Source: Oligoflexia bacterium (GTDB taxonomy: Bacteria; Bdellovibrionota; Bdellovibrionia; JABDDW01). Taken from it: DNA of 47,682 nucleotides. Below are positions 7,651-17,247 of the stretch, in pieces. Made by a program: the position numbers and the translations under genes. The notes beneath the pieces were generated by a model. It had not been told where the DNA came from. It did no database searches and saw nothing but the letters and a program-made list of their open reading frames with translations. Numbering within the stretch: the first letter of the stretch is position 1; each line of letters begins with the position of its first letter. Where the stretch lies: assembly GCA_034439615.1 (NCBI GenBank), contig JAWXAT010000062.1, positions 1-47,682 on the forward strand, in the 5' to 3' direction.

Positions 7651-7690
7651 GCCCAGCGAGCAGTCATACTGCAAGCTGGGTTTTGTCTTT
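7651..7690 (+). terminator. Rho-independent terminator, plus strand; weak bidirectional role for uvrA
   Basis: CCCAGC-GA-GCAG-TCATA-CTGC-AA-GCTGGG forms a two-part stem (7652-7680) followed by TTTTGTCTTT on the plus strand. No plus-strand gene is recognised upstream, so it implies an unannotated plus-strand transcript. Read on the minus strand the same stem follows uvrA by about 80 bases but has only a poor T-run (CCTTTGATT). Confidence 0.6.
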
Positions 7691-7760
7691 AAAGCGAATA
7701 AAACTAAATTGCAGATGGCCGTGATCGAAAAGTCGGATGCTGCTCGGATATTTAATCTTG

Positions 7761-10556
7761 TTAGTTGGAGTTAAGAATTTCTTTTAAAAACAATCCTGTG
7801 TGACTGTTCTTCACCTTGGCAATTTCGTGAGGAGTGCCTTGGGCTACGATTTGACCACCACCAGCGCCACCCTCTGGACCAAGATCAATAATAAAATCAC
7901 TATTTCTAATAACTTCTAAATTATGTTCGATGACGATGACACTTCCACCGCTATCAATCAGACGATTAATGACATTCAAAAGCATATCTACTTCTCTAAA
8001 GTGCAGACCCGTTGTTGGTTCATCAAGAATATAAAGTGTCGCTCGTTGTTGTGAGCTTTGAAATTCTTTGGCAATTTTGAGACGCTGACTTTCGCCGCCA
8101 CTCAAAGTCGGCGCTGGCTGACCTAGAGTGATATATTCTAAACCGACTTCGCGAAGTACACTTAAGGGGCGTCTGATATTAGGATAATTTACGAAAAAAT
8201 CCATGGCCTCTGTGACAGTCATACGCAAGATATTGTCAATGTTTTTACCATTGTAGCGTACTTCTAAAATTTCTTTTTTAAATCGCCGGCCATCACAAGC
8301 ATCGCATTTCAAGGCCACTTCTTCCATAAAAACCATATCGATGATTTCAACACCTTCGCCGCGACAAACGGGGCATCTTCCGCCATCAACGTTAAAACTA
8401 AAAAACCCTGGGGTGTAGCCCCGTTGTTTTGAATCACTCGTTGAAGCCATGATGGCTCTGATGTCATCGTAAACTTTAAGATATGTAACGGGGTTACTGC
8501 GACTGCTTTTGCCAATTGGCTTTTGATCAATGAGCATAATGTTTTTTACAAATTCAGCGCCGGTAAGTTTTTTAAATGGTGCGGACACATCAAATTCTTT
8601 TTGTAGTGAACGAGCAAGTGCTGGATACAAAGTATCTGTGACAAGGGTTGATTTGCCGCTACCACTAACACCTGTGACACATACAAGTCGATTGAGTGGG
8701 AATGTCACATCGATATTTTTAAGATTGTTGCCCGAGCAACCTTTGAGTTCAATTTTGTATTTAAAATTTTCTAACACCATTGGGCGCCGAGAGGCGTCGG
8801 TTACTGATTTTTTAGTGGGGCGCAAATAACTGGCGGTGAGTGATTTTGGATTTTTTAAAAACATTTCTGTGGTGTCTGAGTTTAAAACCTCACCACCTAA
8901 ATGCCCTGAGCCCGGACCCATTTCAATAACATGACTACTATGTTGAATGACGTCACGGTCATGTTCAACAATTACGAGAGTGTTACCAAGTCTACGTAAT
9001 TTTTTTAAAATATTAATAAGTCGTAAATTATCTCTTGGATGCAAACCTACTGTGGGTTCATCTAAAACATAAAGTGTTTGTGATAAACCCATGCCCAGTT
9101 GATTTGCTAAATGAATGCGTTGATATTCACCCCCTGAGAGTGAGCGAGTAAGACGATCAAGAGTTAAATAATCAACACCCACTTCAATGAGAAACGAAAG
9201 TCTTGATTGTACTTGTTTAAAAACTTCAAGTGCGATGGCCGCTTCTTGTGGCGCAAGTTTAAGGCCTGTGAAAAAATCATGAAGTTCTTGAAGTGTTAGT
9301 AGTGAAAGTGCAGAAATTGGTTTTCCATTAAGTAAAACCATATTGGCTTCGGGTCTGAGGCGTGTCCCGTGACAGGCTTCACAGAGAAATGGGCTTTTAA
9401 AGCGCGATAAAAACACGCGCACGTGCATTTTATATCTTTTCTCCTCGAGATATTCAAAAAACCCCATAACGCCGTAAAAACCTTTTCCGCCTTCCCAAAT
9501 GAGTTTTTTCTCATCTTCGGGAAGTTCTACCCAGGGCGTTTCAAGATTAATTTTATTTTTACGTGCAAAGTCGATGAGTTTTCTTTGCGCACCTTTACTC
9601 GAGGGCATGGCAAGTGGTTCGATGCACTGTTGCGCAATGCTTGCTTGCGGATTAGGGATAACTTTAAGTTCATCGACTGTGAGGATGTTTCCGAATCCAT
9701 TACAAGTCGTGCACGCCCCGTAAGGGCTGCTGAAGCTAAAAAGCCTTGAATTAATGGGCGGCAAAGTGAAACTGCAAATCGAGCAACTGATCTCTTCACT
9801 TAATGGAATCTCTTGGCCCTCAACCGTGCGTACGCGTGCATATCCTCCACCTAAACCATGGTTGAATTTTAAACTCATGGCATAGGCTTGGGATAACGAA
9901 TCTACTAGGCGACCTCGCGATTGTTCATTCACAACCAAACGATCGATAACAACGAAAAAATCAGTTGCTGGAAGTTTTGATTTTGCATCAAGATCAATAA
10001 TTTCTTGAGATTTTGGTTTGGTGATTCGTAGATAACCTTCACTGATAATAAGTGCTAAAAGTTTTTTACCCTCAACGACTCGCATTTTTTCGGTCACAGG
10101 AAATAAAATAAAAGCCCGTGCATCGGGCATTTCATTTAACAAACGTGTGGCGCCATCGCTGACTGAATCTTTTTTGATCGGACCATGGCCGTTCGGGCAC
10201 ATGGGTGTTCCGATTTTTTCATAAAGCAGGCGTAGATAATCTAAAATTTCAGTGGTGGTTCCCACGGTGGATCTAGAATTTTTCACATGATTTTTTTGTT
10301 CAATAGCAATTGCGGGTGGAATATTTTGAACAAATTCAACATCTGGTTTTGGTGCTTTGTTTAAAAATTGCCGTGCGTAAGTCGAAAGACTTTCGATATA
10401 ACGACGTTGCCCTTCGGCATAAAGCGTTTCAAAAGCTAAGGATGATTTGCCTGAGCCTGAAGGACCACAAATAACTGTAAACGAACCAAGGGGAATTCTG
10501 ACGCTAATGTTTTTGAGATTATTCTGTTTCGCCCCTTGAAGGACGATTTCTTTCAC
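7761..10556 (-). CDS. uvrA: UvrABC excision repair protein, ATPase subunit UvrA
   Basis: UvrA is the damage-scanning ATPase of nucleotide excision repair, loading UvrB on distorted DNA. At 931 residues it is normal length. There are two ABC modules: Walker [21 protein letters not shown] (from residue 32) and [17 protein letters not shown], with signature motifs [13 protein letters not shown] and [13 protein letters not shown] and matching DEPT Walker B motifs. Two zinc-binding clusters are intact: CSIC..CTTC, and CPVC..CDAC with its GEGVEII core. It starts at GTG, with the GTGA overlapping the stop of the PBP1A gene, so the two are translated as a coupled pair. An 80-base spacer then a hairpin follow. 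Confidence 0.97.
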   Translation of the reverse strand: MKEIVLQGAKQNNLKNISVRIPLGSFTVICGPSGSGKSSLAFETLYAEGQRRYIESLSTYARQFLNKAPKPDVEFVQNIPPAIAIEQKNHVKNSRSTVGTTTEILDYLRLLYEKIGTPMCPNGHGPIKKDSVSDGATRLLNEMPDARAFILFPVTEKMRVVEGKKLLALIISEGYLRITKPKSQEIIDLDAKSKLPATDFFVVIDRLVVNEQSRGRLVDSLSQAYAMSLKFNHGLGGGYARVRTVEGQEIPLSEEISCSICSFTLPPINSRLFSFSSPYGACTTCNGFGNILTVDELKVIPNPQASIAQQCIEPLAMPSSKGAQRKLIDFARKNKINLETPWVELPEDEKKLIWEGGKGFYGVMGFFEYLEEKRYKMHVRVFLSRFKSPFLCEACHGTRLRPEANMVLLNGKPISALSLLTLQELHDFFTGLKLAPQEAAIALEVFKQVQSRLSFLIEVGVDYLTLDRLTRSLSGGEYQRIHLANQLGMGLSQTLYVLDEPTVGLHPRDNLRLINILKKLRRLGNTLVIVEHDRDVIQHSSHVIEMGPGSGHLGGEVLNSDTTEMFLKNPKSLTASYLRPTKKSVTDASRRPMVLENFKYKIELKGCSGNNLKNIDVTFPLNRLVCVTGVSGSGKSTLVTDTLYPALARSLQKEFDVSAPFKKLTGAEFVKNIMLIDQKPIGKSSRSNPVTYLKVYDDIRAIMASTSDSKQRGYTPGFFSFNVDGGRCPVCRGEGVEIIDMVFMEEVALKCDACDGRRFKKEILEVRYNGKNIDNILRMTVTEAMDFFVNYPNIRRPLSVLREVGLEYITLGQPAPTLSGGESQRLKIAKEFQSSQQRATLYILDEPTTGLHFREVDMLLNVINRLIDSGGSVIVIEHNLEVIRNSDFIIDLGPEGGAGGGQIVAQGTPHEIAKVKNSHTGLFLKEILNSN

Positions 10557-13204
10557 TCCGATAAATCCTCTTTAAAGAAATTCTTCTCTTCTGCCTGCGG
10601 TAATTCTTCACCAGAAGCAGAGGGCTCCGTACCCTCGCGAAATGCTTCTCGCACTGCGCGCTTAGATTTTGCTGAGGCCAATTTGCCCGTCTCAGCATCG
10701 ATATTTGCAAACACAATGCCTGAAGGAACAGCAAAATCTGAAGCGGGAGTATCTTCTACTGCAACGTTCATATAATCAACCCAAATGGGAAGTGCAGATG
10801 CGTTACCAGTTTCAAATCTTCCTAAAGGTTTTTCATCATCAAAGCCAACCCATACACCTGTTGAAACATGAGCTGTGTACCCGACATACCATGCGTCGTA
10901 ATATCCGTTTGTTGTGCCCGTTTTTCCCGCTGAGGGTCTTCCTAATGCCTTGGCGCGCCAGCCTGTTCCCTCTTGAACAACACCTTTTAAGAGGTTGGTG
11001 ATTAAATATGCTGTTTGCGCTGAGATCGCTTGATCTGGATTGTCGAATTTAAAAGTTTCTTCAGTAACAGCCGGGGCGGCACCAGTAGTTTCAGCTGCAA
11101 CGGGTGTGGCGATCGGTGTTGCCGAAGCCAAAGCATCTATTTCTTTTTTAAATTTCTCATCAAGTAAAACATTTTCAATTAAAATTTCTTTACCTGCTGA
11201 ATCTGTAACTTTTTTAATGAGAATCGGTTTTGTGATTTTTCCACCTTTTGCAAAAACAGAAAACGCTTTTGTCATTTCAAAAAGTGTAACACCGCTTGAA
11301 CCCAGTGCCATGGTGAAGTCTAAATTGAGCGGGCTAAATATTCCTAAACGTCTAGAATATTTTGCAACCCAATCAAGACCAATTGTTTCAAGAATTTTTA
11401 CTGTTGGAATATTTAATGATTTAATAATTGCGTTTCGAAATAAAACATCGCCAGAAAATTTGTTTTCAAAATTCCCAGGTTTCCATTTTTTTGTTTCTTG
11501 ACCTTCGCCCTCTTCATACACAACCGGTGCATCTACAATTGTCGAAGCAGAAGTAAAACCCTTATCTAATGCGGCGGCATAAATGATGGCCTTATAAGTA
11601 GAACCCGTTTGCCTAGCAGCCTGAAGAGCTCGATTGTATTCAGATTTTGCAAAGTTTGACCCGCCGACCATAGCTAATACGTCGCCCGTATCGAGATCAA
11701 AACTTAAAAGAGCTGCTTGCGCAATGGGTTCTTGTTCTAGAGTCAGGCCAACATATTCTGCAAATGGCGGAAGATCAGCGGGCGGTGGTGGTGGTTTTTT
11801 TCCTTTAACGACTTTTACTTTTTTAAGCTGCTCATCAATTCTTTTTGATGTGAATTTATCTGATTTAATTCTGACATCAACGACATCCCCGATTTTTAAT
11901 GCTTTAGACGGATCTTTAATCGTGTCTTCGGTGTGATGTTTTGTAACGTCGGGTTTACGTGCCCAATTCATATCATCGATATCAATAAGACCTTGAGACT
12001 CTGTAAAACGAACGGTGACCAAGCTCCATTTGGTATCAATTTTTGTAACAACACCTTTCACGATTTGATTAACAGTCACGTAGGTTGGAATATTAGGTGT
12101 TCCGTCTTTATGTTTGAGATCAAGTGGCGGCTTAGGTGGTTCTTTTCCATCAGGTGTGACGATTCTGTAAGGCTGATTTTTTTGCATTAAGCTATCGCGT
12201 TCTTTGACTAAGAGTTGTGCGATCTCTTCTGCTGTTTTGAGGTTTTTCTCAGCCCCTCTGTAGCCTTGTCGTTTATCAAGATCACGCAGATTTTTTTCAA
12301 CCGAGGCTTGTGCGGCTAATTGTTTTTTAGAATCCATTGCTGTGTAGATTTTAATTCCTTCATCAAGAACTTTTTCTTCGCCCAGTGAAGCATTGAGAAA
12401 TTGTCGGACAGTCTCTTTGTAAAATGGTGCAAGATCTTGAAACTCTTCACGGTAATAAACTTTTACAGGCTCTGAGATCGCCTTTTTTGCTTCATCTTTG
12501 GTGATGTAACCATCATCAGCCATGCGCCCTATAACATAAACTTGGCGCTCTTTGGCTCGCAGCGGGTTTAATACGGGTGAATATTTGCCTGGAGCTTGGG
12601 GAAGACCTGCGAGCATTGCTGTTTCTGCTAATGTGAGTTCACTTACATCTTTACGATAATAGTTTTGCGCCGCCGCTTGAACACCATAGGCACCGTGGCC
12701 TAGATAAATTTGATTTAAATAGAGATACAAGATGTCTTCTTTGGTGAGATTTTTTTCCATGCGATAGGCCAAAATGGCTTCTTTAATTTTTCGCGAAAGT
12801 TTTTTCTCAGGTGTAAGCATCAATGATTTTGCGACCTGTTGTGTGATCGTGCTTCCGCCTTGTACTGTATGACCGGCTTTGAGATTGGCAATACTCGCGC
12901 GTAAAATAGCGGTTAAATTTATTCCACCATGTTTAAAAAATGTTGAGTCTTCGGCTGCGATAAACGCGCGATAGACTTGTTCGGGGATTTGTTTGTATGG
13001 AATGATTATTCGCTTTTCGCGAAAAAATTCGCCCACCTTTTTACCATCGCGCGAATAAATCTCACTCACCACAAGAGGCTTGTAATCTTCAAGTGTGATA
13101 AGTTTTGGGAGACTCGCTGCTGCGATGAAAAAGGAGATGGTGATTCCGATAACCCCTAAAAATCCGACAATAATTACGACTGCTATAATGTTTTTAAGTT
13201 TCAC
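10553..13204 (-). CDS. mrcA: Class A penicillin-binding protein 1A (transglycosylase/transpeptidase)
   Basis: This 883-residue bifunctional peptidoglycan synthase is anchored by an N-terminal membrane segment (about residues 5-30). The GT51 glycosyltransferase motif EDSTFF..HGG lies at 85-94, with GGSTITQQVAKS at 116-127. A roughly 200-residue OB-like spacer domain includes a PPPPP run near 471. The transpeptidase has STYK (catalytic Ser535), SLN (596-598) and KTGTT (761-765). An Ala/Thr/Pro-rich insert at about 692-716 is unusual. It starts at GTG 13204. uvrA overlaps its end. An LpoB-type activator encoded at 41.6 kb may act with this or a sister PBP. Confidence 0.95.
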   Translation of the reverse strand: MKLKNIIAVVIIVGFLGVIGITISFFIAAASLPKLITLEDYKPLVVSEIYSRDGKKVGEFFREKRIIIPYKQIPEQVYRAFIAAEDSTFFKHGGINLTAILRASIANLKAGHTVQGGSTITQQVAKSLMLTPEKKLSRKIKEAILAYRMEKNLTKEDILYLYLNQIYLGHGAYGVQAAAQNYYRKDVSELTLAETAMLAGLPQAPGKYSPVLNPLRAKERQVYVIGRMADDGYITKDEAKKAISEPVKVYYREEFQDLAPFYKETVRQFLNASLGEEKVLDEGIKIYTAMDSKKQLAAQASVEKNLRDLDKRQGYRGAEKNLKTAEEIAQLLVKERDSLMQKNQPYRIVTPDGKEPPKPPLDLKHKDGTPNIPTYVTVNQIVKGVVTKIDTKWSLVTVRFTESQGLIDIDDMNWARKPDVTKHHTEDTIKDPSKALKIGDVVDVRIKSDKFTSKRIDEQLKKVKVVKGKKPPPPPADLPPFAEYVGLTLEQEPIAQAALLSFDLDTGDVLAMVGGSNFAKSEYNRALQAARQTGSTYKAIIYAAALDKGFTSASTIVDAPVVYEEGEGQETKKWKPGNFENKFSGDVLFRNAIIKSLNIPTVKILETIGLDWVAKYSRRLGIFSPLNLDFTMALGSSGVTLFEMTKAFSVFAKGGKITKPILIKKVTDSAGKEILIENVLLDEKFKKEIDALASATPIATPVAAETTGAAPAVTEETFKFDNPDQAISAQTAYLITNLLKGVVQEGTGWRAKALGRPSAGKTGTTNGYYDAWYVGYTAHVSTGVWVGFDDEKPLGRFETGNASALPIWVDYMNVAVEDTPASDFAVPSGIVFANIDAETGKLASAKSKRAVREAFREGTEPSASGEELPQAEEKNFFKEDLSE

Positions 13205-13251
13205 GATTTTCCGTCCTGTACGATTAACAAGAATAGTTGTATGAGATTAGC

Positions 13252-14412
13252 ATGTTGAAAGCCATTCCTGTCGAAGAAATATTAAGCGCGCAAGGCGTCA
13301 TAATTGATGTTCGCTCTGAAAGCGAATTCGCTGAGGCCCATGTGCCTGGCGCTATAGGTATTTCACTGTTTTCTGATGGTGAAAGAGCAGAGGTGGGCAC
13401 ACTTTATAAGAAAAGTGGCCCAGAATCTGCCCGGGTGCGTGGCCTTGAGATTGTTAAACCCAAACTCTCAACATTTTGGATAGCGTTTGAAGGGCTTTTT
13501 AAAGAACTAAAACTAAATCAACCTGGTGATGAAATATTAAAGCAAGCCTTTGCGATTGTTGCCGATCGCTTAATGCATGAAACTCCAACTGATGACGTAG
13601 CATCTTTAATTGTTCAAAATCCAAAAGTTCATGAGCGAGAATTGATATTTTATTGTTGGCGCGGTGGTGCTCGTTCAAGAAGTATGGCCATGCTAGCTCA
13701 ACTTTTGGGTTTTAATTCCCGCGTAGTCACTGGCGGGCATAAAGCCTTTCGCGCGTATGTTCAAAATTATTTAGATGCGCCAGAATATCCGTTTAAAATT
13801 TGCACACTTTACGGATTAACGGGTGCGGCGAAAACACAAATACTTCAGCAATGGCAGGTTGAAGGCAAACCCATCATTGATTTAGAGGCGTTGGCGTTTC
13901 ATCGCGGCAGTGCGTTTGGACAATTGGGTTTTGCGGAACGTGGGCGACAAAAAGATTTTGAGAACAATCTTTTTTGGCAAATGCAAAAGCTTGCTGCGCG
14001 CGGAGAAAAATTCATCGTTGTGGAAGGTGAAAGTCAGCGCATTGGTTATTGCCAACTTCCCAATCGCTTTATGGAGGCAATGCTCGACGGGATTCATGTG
14101 AAAGTTGATCGTTCACTTGAAGAGCGTGTGGAACATATTATTGATCACTACGTTAAGCCGTTTAAAGAAGAAGCCGTGATGCAAGAAGCCGTTAGAGCCC
14201 TTGATGCGATTAAAAGAAAATTGGGCTCAGAAAAACATAAAGAACTCGCCTTGATTCTCGCACAAAAAAATTATTCAGATTTCACCCGTGAACTTTTAGT
14301 AAACTACTACGACAAACTCTACGGCCTAAGCCGCGCACCAGATGATTTTTACCATTTGGTAATCAATGGTGCCAGCGATTGGGAAAAGATTGCCGTTTTA
14401 TTAAATGGTTAA
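13252..14412 (+). CDS. mnmH: tRNA 2-selenouridine synthase (rhodanese plus P-loop domain)
   Basis: MnmH (SelU) exchanges sulfur for selenium, through a geranylated intermediate, on the wobble 2-thiouridine of tRNA. The N-terminal rhodanese domain carries the catalytic CWRGGARS loop (Cys135) and the partner motif VVTGGHKAFR. Its first half contains an extra segment of about 40 residues. The C-terminal half is the P-loop domain, but the Walker A reads GLTGAAKT (188-195), with Ala where GxxxxGKT has Gly. The remaining family motifs are present (EGESQRIG, FAERGRQKDFENNLF). I used the ATG at 13252; an in-frame TTG at 13237 lacks a better ribosome site. It is divergent from the PBP1A gene and converges on the coiled-coil protein gene. 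Confidence 0.9.
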   Translation: MLKAIPVEEILSAQGVIIDVRSESEFAEAHVPGAIGISLFSDGERAEVGTLYKKSGPESARVRGLEIVKPKLSTFWIAFEGLFKELKLNQPGDEILKQAFAIVADRLMHETPTDDVASLIVQNPKVHERELIFYCWRGGARSRSMAMLAQLLGFNSRVVTGGHKAFRAYVQNYLDAPEYPFKICTLYGLTGAAKTQILQQWQVEGKPIIDLEALAFHRGSAFGQLGFAERGRQKDFENNLFWQMQKLAARGEKFIVVEGESQRIGYCQLPNRFMEAMLDGIHVKVDRSLEERVEHIIDHYVKPFKEEAVMQEAVRALDAIKRKLGSEKHKELALILAQKNYSDFTRELLVNYYDKLYGLSRAPDDFYHLVINGASDWEKIAVLLNG

Positions 14413-14414
14413 TC

Positions 14415-15914
14415 TTATCTTGCCCTTCCTGTTCCGGGCGTGCTTCGTGGTGGGAGTCCTCCTTTATCTGAACAATAAGTTTCAATGTCGTCGCATGAAT
14501 TTGCTTCCATAACTTTATCGCGAATAGCATCCAGTCTTGTGGCCGCATTATTTGTAACGCCTGGATTTACTCCTCGTTTACTGAGATCGCGCGATTCTCT
14601 TATATTATTAGAAAATTCTTTTTGAGTTTCATCTCGTTGTTGAGATGCTTCGGCAAGGGTTTCAGTTATTCTCTGTGAGCGAGCAGAAAACTGAGCTTGT
14701 AATGTTGCTGCATAAGTAGCGAGCTCACCTAATTGTCTTTGAAATTCTGTAAGTTTTTGCTCGAGAGCTCTTCTCAGAGTCTGTTCTGCAGATGATGCGG
14801 TATCGATGCTGCTTTTTAAGGTTTGGCTCACGAGTGCTGCCTGTTCTTTGATACTATTAATCTCAAGTTCGATGGCTCGAAGTTTGAGCTGTTTTTCTGC
14901 AAGTGCTTCATAGATGGCCGTTTTTGCTTCTTCGCTATTCATACATCGTTCTTTGTCTTGATCCCAGACTTGGTCGGGATTAGCTAGTGATTGGTTTAAT
15001 AGAGCCTTAAAATTAGCAAAACTATTAGTACGTGCTCGAGCATTGGCTTTTCGTACTTCAAGTTTTTCATTTACATTTTTTGTGGCTTCCTTAGCACAGG
15101 CAAGTTTTGCTGCGTTTATAATACGATTGTATGAAATTTCCACATTTGCCTTTTCAATACCCTCGAGTTGCGCAAGTCTTTTCTTAAGTTCTGCTACTTG
15201 AGTCATAGCTTCTTTTAACTCTGGGCTTTTGTTTTTAAGTACTTCGGCCTCTTGTATAAATGTCGTAGTAGCTGCTTGCATTTCATTTCTGATTCGAGCC
15301 GCATCCTCACGTAAAGATTTTTCTTGCTCTGCGAATTGTTCTTTTGCTTGCTCAGCTTGTTCTTGAACCTCACGAAATCGTGATCTATCTGAGTCGCGGC
15401 GTGAGCGCAATGTATCTTCTTGCTTTTGAAGATAGTCGGCGCGTTCTTGTTCGCGCATTCCGCCGCAATAGCGTTTAAGTTTAGTTGGGTTGGAGGAAAA
15501 GCAGGAATTGAGTGCTTTTGCACACGTATCAACGCGACCTCCGGTACCCATAGGTATCTGATTAGCGCGACACGCACTTAGCGCAGCATCAGTTTTTGCT
15601 CGGCATGTTCGAATCTCAGTTAGGCAGTAAGTGCGTAGTTCGCTTTGTGCTTTTGTTTGTGTATCACGCAAATTGTTATTTCTTTCGGTCTGAAGCAAAT
15701 AGCAAGCGTCATAATTTAGTGGCGGTGGTGTCTTTTTTTGTGGATTGCATGTTATATCTGGATCAGATGGAACAAAAGGAGCCAAATCTGTAGGTTCTCC
15801 GGGTTTGGGCGTCGCTGTTGGTGTTGCTGATGGTGTTTGTTGTGCTGAATTCGCTCGCGGTGACACCACAGTGAGTGATGCTAAAATCAAAAAACCAAAA
15901 AAAACATGTTTCAT
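14415..15914 (-). CDS. Secreted coiled-coil protein of unknown function
   Basis: The 499-residue precursor has a signal peptide ending near ANSAQQ, with no lipobox. A Thr/Pro-rich stretch (about 25-65) follows, then a Cys-containing segment with about seven cysteines up to residue 150. A very long, charged, heptad-like region (about 150-450), rich in Gln, Glu, Lys, Arg and Ala, predicts extended coiled coil. A short tail has two further cysteines (SCDDIETYCSD) before a Gly/Arg end. No enzymatic motif is visible. It is probably periplasmic, perhaps structural, with disulfides. It converges on mnmH with 2 bases between stops. No family recognised. Confidence 0.8.
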   Translation of the reverse strand: MKHVFFGFLILASLTVVSPRANSAQQTPSATPTATPKPGEPTDLAPFVPSDPDITCNPQKKTPPPLNYDACYLLQTERNNNLRDTQTKAQSELRTYCLTEIRTCRAKTDAALSACRANQIPMGTGGRVDTCAKALNSCFSSNPTKLKRYCGGMREQERADYLQKQEDTLRSRRDSDRSRFREVQEQAEQAKEQFAEQEKSLREDAARIRNEMQAATTTFIQEAEVLKNKSPELKEAMTQVAELKKRLAQLEGIEKANVEISYNRIINAAKLACAKEATKNVNEKLEVRKANARARTNSFANFKALLNQSLANPDQVWDQDKERCMNSEEAKTAIYEALAEKQLKLRAIELEINSIKEQAALVSQTLKSSIDTASSAEQTLRRALEQKLTEFQRQLGELATYAATLQAQFSARSQRITETLAEASQQRDETQKEFSNNIRESRDLSKRGVNPGVTNNAATRLDAIRDKVMEANSCDDIETYCSDKGGLPPRSTPGTGRAR

Positions 15915-15997
15915 AAATTTCCCCTATAAACTCTTTTTAGCGCATTACCCTTAATAGCAATAAACTACAAAAACAGGGCCACCCACGTACTTACTAA

Positions 15998-16159
15998 ATC
16001 GGCGTTTTCATTGAAGAAGTTGAGGGTCATGCAGCTTCGGTCTGGCTAGGCTTTAGCCGCATGTTAAAACGTCAGTCAAATCGACTATTTAAATGGTACC
16101 CGCAAAAAGGTAGCGCCAAACCTTTTATTAAGCCGCTTTACAAACTCTACCAAATATAG
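15998..16159 (+). pseudogene. Start-less open fragment, possible gene remnant
   Basis: A stop-free stretch of 53 codons ends in TAG 17 bases before the DUF4160 gene. It has no plausible start except a mid-frame ATG. The translation looks protein-like (SVWLGFSRMLKRQSNRLF in the middle, basic tail) rather than random, so it may be the 3' remnant of a gene lost when the accessory patch formed. No family recognised. It could also be chance. Confidence 0.25.
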
Positions 16160-16176
16160 TAGATATTAGATCAGAG

Positions 16177-16371
16177 ATGGGACGTGTTAGACGTGGTGGG
16201 TATATTATTGAGTGGTGGATTGGGGATCATTACCCGAAACACGTCCACGTTTATCGTGATGGGAAGCTGATTGCAAAGGTTCAGGTCCCCGGGCTTTTGG
16301 TTTTGACGGGTCAAATAAACAGGCGGCTACTCAAGATTTTGCAAGAGCTGGTACAGGAGAAAAAGATATGA
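16177..16371 (+). CDS. DUF4160-type small protein, putative toxin of a toxin-antitoxin pair
   Basis: This 64-residue protein has the DUF4160 core: a strand with WWIGDHYPKHVHVYRDGK (the conserved H.PKHVHV pattern), then a second strand and a C-terminal helix (RRLLKILQELVQ). DUF4160 genes are commonly found beside DUF2442-type genes and are regarded as toxin-antitoxin-like modules, though no biochemical activity is established here. The stop overlaps the start of the next gene by 4 bases (ATGA), so the pair is coupled. The ribosome site is weak. It lies at the left end of an accessory patch. Confidence 0.75.
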   Translation: MGRVRRGGYIIEWWIGDHYPKHVHVYRDGKLIAKVQVPGLLVLTGQINRRLLKILQELVQEKKI

Positions 16372-16832
16372 AAACTGAAAAGCTAAAAAACGTAGAAGTT
16401 AATAACCGCAACAAGCAAATGGTTATCACCTACACCTCTGGCAAGAAAGTATCTTTGCACTATGGCCAACTTGGAATTAAAAAAAATATCAGTAAAGCAT
16501 GGGTAGACGCTGAAACAGGAAAAAGAAGCATTGGCTTCGAGTTTGAAGATGGTTCCCAAGATTTTATGCCCTACGATCAACCATTGGCTCTAGTAAAAGA
16601 TCCCGATTATTTACTCCAAACCGATATTGAAGTTTTAACTGCGAAAATCAAAGCAGAGTTGAAGAAACAAAACATTTCAAAAAGATTTTTAGCGCATCAA
16701 CTTGATACATCTGATAATCAAGTTCAGCGACTTCTCAACCCAGAGATTCTTAATAAAAATTTAGAACAACTCTACCATATCGCTGCCATTCTTGGTCTTG
16801 AGTTTGAGTTAAAGCTCAACTCAGCTTCATAA
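16368..16832 (+). CDS. DUF2442-like protein fused to an Xre-type helix-turn-helix, putative antitoxin
   Basis: This 154-residue protein has two parts. Residues 1-75 look like the DUF2442 fold (strands with VVNNRNKQMVITY-like alternation and FEFEDGSQDFMPYDQP). Residues 85-150 form a helix-turn-helix, with NISKRFLAHQLDTSDNQVQRLLNP as the recognition region, followed by LEQLYHIAAILGLEF. DNA binding plus coupling to DUF4160 suggests the antitoxin and autoregulator. The gene order, putative toxin first, is reversed from classical modules but common for this type. It could instead be a regulator with no toxin relation. Confidence 0.7.
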   Translation: MKTEKLKNVEVNNRNKQMVITYTSGKKVSLHYGQLGIKKNISKAWVDAETGKRSIGFEFEDGSQDFMPYDQPLALVKDPDYLLQTDIEVLTAKIKAELKKQNISKRFLAHQLDTSDNQVQRLLNPEILNKNLEQLYHIAAILGLEFELKLNSAS

Positions 16833-16931
16833 AACCGAACTTTTTATGCCATTAAGACTTTAGCATTTTTGAAAGTTTTAGTTTCAGATCAATTCAGATT
16901 ATCGGGATGACGGTTTGCAATTATTTTGATT

Positions 16932-16947
16932 GAACCCGAGGGTTCAT
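16932..16947. repeat. Perfect 7-bp inverted repeat between accessory genes
   Basis: TGAACCC-GA-GGGTTCA lies in the 161-base spacer between the convergent antitoxin-type genes. It could act as a weak terminator stem for the minus-strand RHH gene, but neither side has a T-run. No gene is seen in the spacer; the longest frame after the RHH gene is only 31 codons. Confidence 0.3.
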
Positions 16948-16993
16948 ACAGGTCAGCAATCTGAAGGATCCAGACTTTGAGCATAGAGAGAGT

Positions 16994-17227
16994 TTACTTT
17001 CTACCGCTTAAAACAATTCTATCTACATCAGCTGATTTCAATTTCATTTTTTTGGCGATTTTTCGTCCTTCCATCCTGATGGCGACCAAATCTCGATTAG
17101 CTAAATATTGTCTAAAGGCCTCTCTAAAAAGTTCTGAAATAGTACGGTGTTCTTCTTTGGCGATCTTTTGTACTTCCCTTTGCATATCAGGAGGAAGAGA
17201 AAGACTAATGACTTTTGCTGTTCTCAT
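16994..17227 (-). CDS. Ribbon-helix-helix antitoxin-like protein (orphan)
   Basis: This 77-residue protein has the RHH/CopG pattern: N-terminal strand KVISLSLPPDM, helix A REVQKIAKEEH, turn and helix B RTISELFREAFRQYL. A charged tail would normally wrap a toxin (GRKIAKKMKLKSADVDRIVL). Related antitoxins are usually followed at once by a PIN or other toxin gene. Downstream here I find only a 31-codon frame, so the toxin seems lost. Upstream are direct repeats typical of an autoregulated operator. It converges on the DUF4160/DUF2442 pair. Confidence 0.8.
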   Translation of the reverse strand: MRTAKVISLSLPPDMQREVQKIAKEEHRTISELFREAFRQYLANRDLVAIRMEGRKIAKKMKLKSADVDRIVLSGRK

Positions 17228-17247
17228 ACATTCTCCGTTGTTAACAG

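Noticed and set aside
7180-7700. The structured gap was checked as a possible RNase P RNA, tmRNA or SRP RNA.
   Set aside because: None of the conserved core sequences of these RNAs could be found on either strand.
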